From assembly GCF_964204645.1 (NCBI RefSeq), contig NC_134026.1, positions 29,716,650-29,780,649 on the forward strand: a stretch of 64,000 nucleotides of DNA, in the 5' to 3' direction. Under the pieces are notes generated by a model. It ran no database searches. It was not told where the DNA came from and saw only the letters and a program-made list of their open reading frames with translations. This stretch comes from Tubulanus polymorphus (lineage: Eukaryota > Nemertea > Palaeonemertea > Tubulaniformes > Tubulanidae). Shown here one piece after another: positions 26,165 through 37,074 of the stretch. Position 1 is the first letter of the stretch, and the number at the start of each line of letters is the position of its first letter. The position numbers were made by a program, and so were the translations under genes.

Positions 26165-27318
26165 AAAACTTTATAGTGAGATAGATGTCTGAAAGTCAAC
26201 TGAAAAGGCAAAATTGTCCGAGGCATATCCCTATAATTCATGTAGTTACATTCTTTTAGTTTGTATTTTAGTTTCGTCAAACATTCAACAAATATCGTAC
26301 TTCCATTTCTATGTTAGTTGAATGATGTGGTTATTTTGGTTGAAAGTTTAAGGTCTTTGATTTGAATGTAACACCCCATTCTTTGTTTCAAACGTAAGAT
26401 GGGCCGTTCGATGTAATTGCTCATATAGCTTTATTCAAGTATGAAACAGGTATTAATTCAGCATGTTTCTTGTATTTATATCATGTATATGCATGTAAAT
26501 ATATAGGTCTACATAAACTGCACAATTCTTCAATCCAAGCCGATTATTGTTTCCATTCTAAACAGTTTATCACAGTTGTCTTTTCAATTTCATTTTTTTT
26601 TTTGTTTTCTTAAATTGTGATGAAAAATATGAAATGAAACATTCCTAAAATCGCTGAGATCAAGATCATTCCATTCTCGTACAGAATTTCAACATTACTT
26701 TGATTTTCAGATTGATAAATTATTTTTTCTGTGCCTTGACTTCATGAGAATATTAGTGTAATTGTGATAAACAATTTTGAAATGTATCAATCTTTGTTTC
26801 GAGAGCATTCCTAAAAGAATTGCTGACATCCACCTTGTATTCTAAAACTCTAAAATGCAATATATTTTCTAATTGCTTATTTTGTAATATCGCTCTATAG
26901 AATAGAAATAAACATTTTCTAGTGCTACAGTTCAGGATACGTTAGATACTTTTTGAATGGATCAAAGGATTGATGGATTCCTCTGATTGAATCACTACAG
27001 GTCTGGATCTGAAAATGCAGGATTCCAAATTTCCATATTTGCGAGCACCATAGGAAAAAAGAGGCCTCTTAAGACGGAATTTATGCAAAGGAAATCTCAG
27101 ACGGAATTAACGTGCCGGGAGTTAGGATGAGTCCTTGGAAAGGATTTTTATTAGGGGCCACGACTAAATACACCACAAAGTGTGCAAAGTATTCACTATA
27201 TTTTCACATTAGTTAATTTATTTCAATGTGACAATATAAAATTACAACGGTCGATGCTACATTTATTTACATTTTTATGATGAAGAAGACAATATTATCA
27301 CGTGTATAGTTTTTCGAT
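26165..27318. other. 3' UTR and intergenic sequence
   Basis: Holds the probable long 3' UTR of the myosin light chain gene (candidate AATAAA near 26907) and the 3' flank of MIOX from the other strand. No gene or repeat recognised. Confidence 0.5.
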
Positions 27319-29450
27319 TCAGAATCGCACTTTTCCAGGAATAAACTTATCGACAAGTTTTTCATAATAGTCGCGTAATTCATCGATGTCTGGGATCGTT
27401 GTACTCTTCGAGTAGAGATCGAATTTACTGAAAGGAAATTATGAGGATGCGAATTTGTAAATTAACCCCATTACCATATAAATACTGAATTCAAATATCT
27501 GGCCTTCATTTTGAAATATCTATGATTATCTCAGGTGATATGATTAATGTATATATTACATGTACTTTAACCTTCCTTTGTCGGTATCTACGAAAAATTG
27601 ATCCCTCTGGTTTTTTCTTGACTTATCATACATACAACATTGTAGGCCTACTTACTTAAATTCCCTCACCCATTCCATCATCTTTCTGTCATGATCAGTG
27701 CTGAGATAGTCGTAGGCATCTCCTGAATGCCACGGGTAGAATGAGTGAAATCTGACGATGAAGAGCGATTCTTTCGGGAGAGAGCAGTGTTTATGATTAG
27801 CGAGTACACGATACATGTACTCATCGTGTCCCCACGACATCATTACATTATCTAAACCACAATTCTCCTTATACATGCCCAATTTTGTGCTACAAAAATG
27901 AATTGGTTTACGAAGAATTATTTCCGGATACATACAACTATACTCTTTGATTAAAGACTCTTCTGACAGGGTACTGAACAAACAAACTCGCCTGTATATG
28001 TGATGGTCAAAATCCTGATTTCGCTGGAAACTTTTTCTCCCGAATACGATGGCGTCAGAAGGGGCACAACCAACAGGAAAAGTATCTCCGACAACGGCCC
28101 ACTACAAAAATATCTCGTCATATAATGAATGAGCAAATCTTTTTATATCCATATATGTATTTATGCTGTGTTGTGGTTCACTTTCTGACCTGAGGTTCCC
28201 CAAATAAAGCCATCACTTTCCCCAAATCGTGCACGAGACCAGTGACTTGTAACCATTCTTTATCAGGATGAGCCGCACGAATTCTTTCAGCTGTTTGAAA
28301 TCCGTGTATTGAGTTTGGTAAATCAAGCTACAAATTCGACGATAACTTGACAATACGCGCACTCTCAGTACGAAGAGAGAAATAGGAAAAACGATTCTCA
28401 CAACTACGACGTCAAGAGAACTTACATCAGGATCGCTTTCATCTATCAATGCGTTTAATGCTTCCAAGGCTTCCATGATGGTTAAACCGATGTGATCAAA
28501 TTCACCCCAATACTTCAACTTATAAAATCATTATGTTTGAATAAACTTTATTTGAAATATCAAATATCCATGTTAATTTTCTAATGATTTTTACAAATGC
28601 CAAACAGTTTTTGATTTAAAACTATCCCAGCACCAAAAAAGAATAATGTACGATGTCCCTAATCAGCCACCATAGAAATGGTAGGTTGGATATTCCAGTG
28701 ATAAAACCGTATCTATATGAGCCCATGATAAAACCAATCAGCACTTTTTAGATTGCAGGTGTTCAATCCAGATGATTATCAACTTACCCTCCTTCGTACA
28801 AAGTCCACGGACTGATAAGTGTGCATTTGTTGGTAAGTTCTTTCCACCCGTTCATGGTAGATCGAATTCTGAAATATTTCGTTGATTATAGTTTTGATTT
28901 AAAAGGTTTTCATGCGACAAATGATATGAGTCGAGCCACAACATTATGAAGCATCAATCTATTTAAGAACATTGAATAATATACTGAAAGTTTGTTGTTA
29001 CTTTTCTTAATTCTGATAGAAAAAAAAGAACGAGGAATGTATCTTAAACTTGTCCGATTCAATTGCACACTGTAACGATCAGTTGAGTATATTAATTATT
29101 TCCAACAGGAGGAAGGTGCAGGGCAGGAGTATATACGTAAAGCTTATTACCTCGAAATTTCTGAACGCTTCTTCATTTCTATGTTCAGGTCTGTATAATT
29201 CCGAAGGATCCAGCAATTCCACTGGTGCGTGCTACAAATGCAAACCAAGCTGTTTGTCAATTGAACCGCTGTACGTAATTCTGGAATTCTTTCAAGACTT
29301 TATTCTACTTTTGTTTGAACACAAACTCCTTTCCAATATCTATATGATTATTTAGCGAAATGTTATTATTATCATATTTATTCATGTACCGTATATATGT
29401 TTTTTTAAACTTACGTGTAAAAGCTCGTCGGTAGTTACCACATGCGTCAT
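27319..29450 (-). CDS. MIOX: Inositol oxygenase
   Basis: Eight exons join in frame to 293 residues: 29415-29450, 29151-29231, 28788-28868, 28426-28518, 28190-28327, 27992-28101, 27656-27889 and 27319-27427. The HD-domain di-iron ligands are visible: His in the PNSIHGFQTAE segment, HDLGK, SWGHDEYM, and the His/Asp segment RFHSFYPWHSGDAYDYL. The substrate-site word DESDPD is present, and the end (KFIPGKVRF) matches the family. The enzyme cleaves myo-inositol to D-glucuronate with O2 in the cytosol. The intron after exon 6 starts with GC rather than GT; only that junction restores the family sequence (HIY then STKLGMY). Confidence 0.95.
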
Positions 29451-30717
29451 TGTAAGATTTTTTTGATAATGATGACGCACTCTAAAAATCCATATTTAAA
29501 CTAGTGTTTTATCTGATAACCGGATAAATCCAGTTATTCGTGTGTATTCAAGAAATATAAACATGTGAGGCTATTGTTTAACTCAAGATGATAAAGATAA
29601 TATAGGTCTAAGTCTGCTTGTAATAAAAATAGTTTAAGTAAATGCACAAATTGTTACCTCAAATGTGAACTATGCTCAACTATCGAAATAAAGCAATGAA
29701 TCTCTAACTGAGTGACAAAACGCTCAGAGTTTATCATGTTTATCCTAGATTTCGCGTGCTTGGTATCAATATTTAAACCCACAGTTTTGAGTTGAAATCA
29801 GTTCATTTTCAATAATGTTTAACTCTAGTCAAATTTAACTCACAACTGTGGAACTGGGCCCTTAAGTTTAAAACAGTTTCGAATAAGAGTCAGTCCCCGA
29901 TATATCGAAGGTGTTTTGATATGTATTTGTATCGAGATGTACATTGAGAAAACCTGGCGGTAGGTGGGGGTGGCGGTAAATGGGAGGGTGGTATATCGGG
30001 AGTGTACATATTGGAACCTCGCGATACAGCGAACTTCACGGAAAAAAGCTGAACACGAACAAATGCAAAGCGAAGTAACTAACATTGATGTAGGTCTCTG
30101 AAAAACGTCGATCACTCATCCTTCAAAGAATTTATCATTTGCACGATCTTGTTTCGATCTAATGGACCTTAAATCTGCAATTTCATTAATCGCTATTGTG
30201 CCTGGTTTCGAAAATAAATAGCATTCTCAATTAGCGAAATCTAATTTTGCTATCGCATATGATGAAACTTTCTTCCTTTGGTACAAAATAACTTCCGAAC
30301 GAAGCTTCGTTTCTCTCCGGAACTTTCAAAACATCCAATGCAGTAATAAAATCTCTAACTCTGTTGAATTTCACCGGAATGTGTCGCTTATTCATCAATT
30401 TAGTTAATTATTTTGTTTCCAAAGAATAGATGCGCTTTCACACGTATTCGGCCGTTTATTCATGCTTCACATACTTGCGCCGCACAACAAATGCCTATAT
30501 GCCATCTATCGGAAAATCAAGAAAAATAATTCCTACGCAGGGATCAAAACCCGATTGCATCAACTTTCAGCGGATTGTCAGAACGGGTTCGAAGAATATC
30601 ATCTATAGCTTTGAGTACATACGAAGAAAAATCTATATACACGATCTTTATTTCATAAAAAGAAATCCAAATGCAAATTTTTGCAGACATGATTTTATTT
30701 AGAAATTGAGAGCTACA
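29451..30717. other. Intergenic, MIOX to PTRH2
   Basis: Upstream region of MIOX and 3' flank of PTRH2. Contains one copy of MITE family B (29888-30007). A 90-codon plus-strand frame at 30430-30702 has no recognisable domain and is left uncalled. Confidence 0.5.
29888..30007. mobile_element. MITE family B, copy 2 (shorter)
   Basis: Begins AGTCAGTCCCCGATATATCG and ends GGTATATCGGGAGTGT, with the shared interior TTGAGAAAACCTGGCGG. It is about 45 bp shorter than the copy at 5080-5245, which keeps the intact ends. Interpreted as a decayed or internally deleted copy. Confidence 0.65.
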
Positions 30718-31760
30718 TCAGAATAATTTGAGATGACCAGACACTTTGTCAATCATATCATTTGGACCTGAAAATAGAAAAAATAAAAGCCGCTTAAGTT
30801 AGCAACGCGATCTGTATGATTGATAAACAAGTTTTACATTATATCATTCTGAAACTCTTACCAGGTCCGATTCCTAACACAGTCTTTGAACCAGGAGCTA
30901 TTTGCGTTCTACCTGCATCTGATATCACAGTCGCTGATAATCCTAATTTACGCGCTTCTTTCGCTAATGATAATCTACAATTGAAACATTAAGATACATG
31001 TTTATCGATATAGATGTCTCCTCAAAAGTCATACAGGAATCATTTTCTTACAGAGCAGATTCTGTGTCTGTTTTTAATACGACTTTAGGTTGACCGTGCA
31101 CTTCCCATTGATGTAAAATTGCTGGATTTGTCTGCAGTAATTTTCGACAACAATTCACAGCAGCGTGTGAACACTGAAATTGAATAAAGTTCAAATATTC
31201 TTAGATACGTTTCAGCGATGTAAATATCCAACTTGAAACTAGATTTCATTTTGTTCCTGTTTTTTGTGTTTATGAACTCAGACTAAAAGCAGTTAAATCT
31301 AAGTCGCTCACAATCAAGAGAACTTAATTTCAAATAAAGGCTTCAATATGAAAATATTCAAATAGAGACTCTGGAGATTTGCAAAATGCCTGATATTTTA
31401 GAACCTTTTTTAACAATGTTATTACTCAAAATTTGAATCACCTGAGCTGCAACCTTTCCTTTTCCCATTTTCAGATCAGTGCGAACTACAATAACCATTT
31501 TATATTCTCCACTGGCAACATCCGAACACGGCTACGAAATAAACAAAATATGAATAAATATAAAGGGAACTGAATCAGTTCTAAAAACGTTGCGCTTGTA
31601 AAATGAAACTTACAGGATCTGACACCATAGCACCATTGTTTTTATTCAATTCCATCAGAACTCGACGTGACCTCACGAACCTTCCTTTTAGAAACCAGCC
31701 AATACACACACCACATCCTATACTAACAGCGGCTATTCCAAATACTGTATTTCTATCCAT
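30718..31760 (-). CDS. PTRH2: Peptidyl-tRNA hydrolase 2, membrane-anchored
   Basis: Five exons, 31614-31760, 31442-31531, 31052-31173, 30862-30974 and 30718-30767, give 173 residues (human 179). An N-terminal transmembrane segment ([20 protein letters not shown]) precedes the catalytic domain starting [20 protein letters not shown]. Family words follow: [29 protein letters not shown] and TVLGIGPG. It ends GHLKLF. It cleaves peptidyl-tRNA, and the vertebrate protein (Bit1) is anchored in mitochondria. The ATG at 31760 was chosen; an upstream in-frame GTG is not a plausible start. Confidence 0.95.
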
Positions 31761-32602
31761 ATCAGAATAGTTCACCTAGTTTCAATTTTTTTAGAATCTG
31801 AAAAATACCATCAATACCGTAGATATAGATATCGTAGATATAGATTGATGATCAGGAACGAATGATTTGTTGCAATCATTTTGATCAAATTGCAAATCCA
31901 ATATCAATTATTAATTTTACGAGAAAGCACCAGTTGATTGGAAAAAGTACTGGGTCCAGTTTCACGAAAAAGTTTAAGCCTTAAAACGGTTTAACTTTTT
32001 CGTGAAACCGGGCCCAGATTACAAAGTACCAAAGCTCTACTACAATACAAAATACGAAGCGTACAAAATAATATCCCAATATCGCATAAAATACAAAATT
32101 GTACCAATAATTTTTATTCATTAAAGGCCTACAGGGATTCTGGCGTGGGTTAATGATACTGATTTTATCCATTCATTATCAATTGTGACAAGCCCCAGTG
32201 AGAGTGAAAGCGGTGGTAAATCTTTGAGGAAGTCACTTCCGGGTTTGGTTTTATGACTTTTTGTCTTGATTCTTAACATAGCAAATATTCAAAAAACATT
32301 CCGTCGATGCAAAACATCGGTATATATAAAAGGTAAAAGTCTTAGCATAATTAACTCAAATACCTTATAAAATAAAGTGACTAAAAAGGCTTTTTGTACC
32401 GGTATTCTTGCATATAAACTTTTTCGAAAATATGTTACATGCAGCTGTAATGATTTTTCAGATGCGTATTCGAATCCCAACGTAAAATGTAAGCCAGCGC
32501 TGGTGCTGCTACGCTGCATAGAAAACTTAACAGTACCGCGTATCCAAAGTGAAAGAACTTTTTCTCCTGATTACTCCATCCACGACTATTGAGCCACAGA
32601 AA
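31761..32602. promoter_or_regulatory. Divergent PTRH2/EndoU intergenic region
   Basis: 842 bp between two divergent start codons. Contains one hairpin element (31949-32016). Opposite-strand open frames near 32290-32650 overlap each other and lack domains, so none is called. Confidence 0.4.
31949..32016. repeat. Short hairpin, CTGGG...CCCAG
   Basis: Inverted repeat whose arms carry TTTCACGAAAAAGTT and AACTTTTTCGTGAAA, flanked by CTGGGTCC and GGGCCCAG. The loop is about 14 bp. It looks like two ends of a small element brought close together by deletion. No target duplication seen. Confidence 0.7.
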
Positions 32603-34058
32603 ATGGCAAAGTATGATATAAGTATTGATGAAAGTTATCATGATTTGAAGCAATAATCTAACGATGATTTGGCCGTATATTTCTATTTCTAGTAACTCAT
32701 TGATTCAAGTTCAATTCAATTGTACAATTTCAAATTTCAGTAATCAAGAAATTTCGAATGTGTTGTCAAAGATTTGGCTGATGGATGAGAATCGTTGTGT
32801 GAACGGTGTTGATTATGAAATAGATATGCAAGGTAATTGATCAATCAAGCAATCGCTAATTGACGGGACAATTTATTTTCGAAACCAAACACATTGTCAT
32901 TGATTATTAAATTTCAGGTTATTTAAGGTCCACAAGAGTGAAACAAGATCGTGCAAATTATAACTTCTTTGAATGGATGAGTGATGAGGTTTTTCAAAGA
33001 CCTACATATAAATGTTAGTTGAATTGGTCGAACTTATTTCGATTACCGGTACTAGGAAGTAACAGCACAGTTTTCTACATTTATTTATTTATTCGTTTTC
33101 AGCCTTTTTAGCTCTTCTCGATAACTACGAAATGAAGACAGGAATTCCGGAAACTGTTACAAAGGAAGAAGAGAATGAAAATAGAAGATTCATCGATGCC
33201 ATCATGGAAACTAAAGTTATGCGATTGGCGCATGATTTTCTAGTGCAACAGCAGAAAGCCCCTAATGATGAAATGCAATTCAAGAAATTTGTGTACGACA
33301 TTTGGTTTAAAACATACAGACGAACACACGGTAACAGGTATTATTATACTGATAAACAAGTGAATTGTATCAAATCACTTCTAAGGAAATATTAAACAAT
33401 TTTTTTACGGTTCTGTAGGTCACGCGACTCATCTGGATTTGAACATGTATTTGTCGGCGAAATGAAAGGGGATGAGGATATTTTGGGTCTTCATAACTGG
33501 ATTCAGGTTTATCTACAGGAACGCAAAGGACTAATCAACTATAGAGGATACTATAAATGGGGGACGGTATGAAGAATTGAGTTATTATTATTATTGCTAT
33601 TTACCATATTTGGTGACTTTTTTAATAAATTATTGCACTAAAGCACTTGCATAAAACATTGACACGTGACTAACCATAAGCTTGGAAAAAGAATTGTTTT
33701 AAGAGCTGATCTAAAATGGTTGAAATTTTCAATATAGTGCGAGTTGTAAATGATATTGTGTTGAAATACTGCAGTAAATTATCATTGAGTATTTATCGAT
33801 TTATTTTAGGAAGATTCAGATGATCCTCGACTAGTTGCCGTCAATTTCTCCCTGGGAGATGCTGAAAAACCGATCGGAAGTTCATTCATGGGAACTAGTC
33901 CAGAGTTGGAGATGGCATTTTATACAATATGTTATCTTGTTAGTCCTTCGGCAGTAGTTACTGCTAATCTTGAAGATGGTTTAGTTGTAGACATAAATGT
34001 CCACAAAATCGGTCCCAACTTAGGGTCTGCATATCCTTCTAAACATAGAGACAGGTAA
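32603..34058 (+). CDS. ENDOU-like: Poly(U)-specific endoribonuclease (EndoU family)
   Basis: Six exons: 32603-32610, 32741-32832, 32918-33013, 33103-33337, 33419-33566 and 33810-34058, giving 275 residues. The catalytic region matches XendoU: two histidines in [10 protein letters not shown] and [13 protein letters not shown], and downstream [21 protein letters not shown] and LGSAYPS. No signal peptide or somatomedin-B domain is present, so this is a short intracellular-type EndoU. Family members cut RNA 3' of U in a metal-influenced reaction. The first exon contributes only eight coding bases (ATGGCAAA) and was chosen because it is the one ATG with a donor in the correct phase; that exon is the least certain part. 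Confidence 0.88.
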
Positions 34059-35899
34059 ATGTAAGACATCCTACATGAGCAATACAACGGTAGTCCATAT
34101 TGCATTACTTAAATATTTGACTGCTGAGTGTCAATTTACAACTCACAGTTTGTATATAAATCTTAACATATGTAACGAAAGCTTACATACTTGCATAAAT
34201 CAAACTCATTACATTAGCTCAATTACGTCAATGTGGTAATTGAGCTTCCAACTGGTTTCAAAAGATCGAATGTACTTAATTGTGTTAATATTGTAATCAT
34301 GCATTCAAAAATTTTGTTTAAGTTTACCATCACTAGATCTAGAGTTCTTCTATATATATTTAATCTATTTTAGCCTTTGTCAATTTATATATGGTATATA
34401 TAAGTATGTAATAAAAATGTACAAAGTAACGCGTATGATTTCAATTAAAAATCTTGTTACATTCATTGACTGGAGATGACTGCAGCTCCAATGTTCAGAT
34501 GGAAATAACCCTCATTTTCACAACAAATGGACAACAACATTAATTTTACAGCCAAAAACATTAATGTTTATTCGCAAAATAGATATAAATCTCACAGCTG
34601 CCAGTGTTATGAATGATGCTGCTATATCTAATATGACGTGGCTGTAATGTTGATTTCATTCCGTAGAACTGTAAAATTTGTCACATTGATTTTCAAAATG
34701 CACATTGGTCCACATTTTCAATACATATATGTATATATAATAAACTAAAAACAGTCAAGAGCACATAATTATGAAATCCCCGCATCACTTTAACAGTTAT
34801 CTAACTTTCGATTTCATCTGGATAGATCTATACCCGAAAGAATTAAAAGGAGACCATTAAATTTTCGTTACTGATCTTTTCAACCTAGATACACATCGCT
34901 ATTGTGATTATTCCATATGATTATAGCACTGGAAATGATATGTAAAATGTAATTTATGTGTGCATCGTAAAATAGCAACTAAATGATTAGTATAATATAT
35001 AGATAGATATAAAACCATAAATTATGACGCACAATATTACACAGGAAAGTTTTACATTGAATCGTTTAGCACAAAATTTCATAAATATATCGACATAAAT
35101 AATACAAAATAATACGTCATTGCAAAAATTTGCCATAATTTATTATAAATAGATTACAGTTAACTGTAAAAAGCTTTGAAGGAAGAGAAGGAGACATAAA
35201 TGTACATATCTGATGTATTTCATGATTCAAATCATGCATCAAACTGAAATGGTTGAATGTAGACTCACTCAAATCAGTGATAAAATCGACAGTTGCAAAA
35301 AAGACAAAACAAAAAAAACAAGCTGAAAAACATGTGTGATGATGATCCTCTATAAATTCTATTGCACTATTTTCATTTTATCTTTGCAAAGAGATTTAGA
35401 CTTCTTATCCAACAATGACGTATTTCTTTTACAAATTCTGGAGTCAGTTCCATATTTCTTGGTTAGGATTTAGGGTTCAAATCTATCAGAAATTAACTAA
35501 TTTCATGGAACTGGGTCCTGAGTATTTCTGTCCAAAAACATGCTTTGAGATTTTCTACAATACTTGATTTAACTTTTTCCAGTATTCATTTGAGTCTCTA
35601 AAGACTCTGCGTAAACACTGAAACCAACTTCATCAAAAATGCAAATTTTACAAAATATTCCTTATAAAATCATGTTTTATAAACATGTGAAAATGGTCAA
35701 ACAAATATTCCTTTCAGGGATAACACTTTAACATGTACAAGTTTGTTCCCAATTAGATAATCATTTCCAGATAACTGAAACATCCTTTTATCATATCCAA
35801 TCGTACAAGAGTGAATCCAAAACAGTTTTCCCTTTTATTCATAATTTGACGATGTAAACGTTTAATGATATTTCAGGATTTATCACAACAAAGGTGGCT
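34059..35899. other. Intergenic between convergent genes
   Basis: A+T-rich DNA holding the 3' ends of EndoU (+) and the rhodanese gene (-). No ORF, RNA gene or clear repeat is supported. Confidence 0.5.
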
Positions 35900-36864
35900 T
35901 CATAACGAAGACTTTCGTAGAGGTTTATTTAAAAGTTTACCCCAAACTACGCTGAAAGGATGGGCATATATAGTTGGCTTGTTGTTGATGTCAACCATTG
36001 GTTTACTTTCGTTCGCCCATTTAAATAAGCTGCCTTCAAGATTATAGAAATCAATACTTGGTATGTCACGGTCACCTGAAGAACAAATACATCATATATA
36101 TCAGTTGAAAAATACCATTATAATGATTAATGCTTTTATTCATGTCGATGGAAATCGGATGTATATCTAACCTCTTTTAATTTTGGCGTATGTTTTAGAA
36201 AGTCTTTCTGCCATACGAGTAGATCTGTATCCTACACTACAGTAGCACACAATCGATAAACTCTTCTCTGTAAAATACGGTTTCATGTTACAACAGAAAT
36301 GACTATAAAGATTAGGGATCATTCTTTTATAACATATGTGTATTCAACGTATTCCTAATAAATAATCAATGAAATATGGATTGTTTACTGATCGATAAAA
36401 AGCCTAACCTTCATTATTTGCGATTATTTCTCTGAGAGTAGATGTAACCTCCTCTAAATCCGGATCAATACGGGTGGCATCTTTGATATGACTTACACGA
36501 TGTTCATTTTCTCCTCGAGTGTCCTTAAAAATGATCCATACAATATTTACTATAACACCTAAACCTACTCCTCAACGAACGGCTATCTTCCTTTGTTGTG
36601 TTTGAATTTTAGGGTGGAAAGCATGGAACTTTTATCATGAAACAAAAAAGATTAAAACGTTTTAAGGGTTGAAATCGTTCTTACCAACAAAATTATCTTA
36701 TTATTTCCATCGTCTACATCAGGACATGACCCATTTTGAATCCACGCGCACAGATTCTCTGTATTTATTTGATTTACAGTCGGAAATTTAGCTCTGACGC
36801 CGCTTAAAACCATTTTCATCGTGAAGGAAGTTCCGTTGTCGCCATCCTCGCTGTCTTCGGACAT
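35900..36864 (-). CDS. Single rhodanese-domain protein
   Basis: Four exons, 36685-36864, 36409-36523, 36172-36267 and 35900-36075, give 188 residues. An acidic N terminus (MSEDSEDGDNGTS) is followed by one rhodanese domain: KIILLDTRGENEHRVSHIKD, then the active-site loop IVCYCSVGYRSTRMA with the persulfide-forming cysteine retained (C-S-V-G-Y-R), then FYNLEGSLFKWAN. The C-terminal extension contains INNKPTIYAHPFSVVWG. Sulfurtransferase activity is possible from the intact loop, but substrate and pathway are unknown. The start codon is 210 bp from that of MED19 on the other strand. Confidence 0.85.
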
Positions 36865-37074
36865 GTTTTCGTTAACTTACACAACCTTTGGTAAGAAATT
36901 CGTTCCTATAAGATCAGAATTGCTGCATTATTTTCGGGAATTCCCAAAATTAACAACGGATTTACTTCCTGTTAATTGGTTTATCTATCGAACACTGAGC
37001 GGCGCTGCGCGAGATATCAGCCAATCACAGCTCGGGAAATACATTATTTCCAATATGGTGGACACGAATCGAAA
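36865..37074. promoter_or_regulatory. Compact bidirectional promoter, rhodanese/MED19
   Basis: Only 210 bp separate the divergent start codons, so the two genes almost certainly share one promoter (inference from spacing). Contains a seven-codon uORF (37055-37078) whose TGA overlaps the MED19 ATG. Confidence 0.55.

Noticed and set aside
30430..30702. 90-codon plus-strand frame upstream of the PTRH2 stop.
   Set aside because: No recognisable motif or splice structure; composition like surrounding intergenic DNA.
35865..36047. A 60-codon plus-strand frame with a hydrophobic stretch, after an AG acceptor, that might be a transmembrane last exon of EndoU.
   Set aside because: The minus strand of the same DNA encodes the last exon of the rhodanese protein in a model that keeps frame through four exons; EndoU has a stop at 34056-34058 where the family normally ends.
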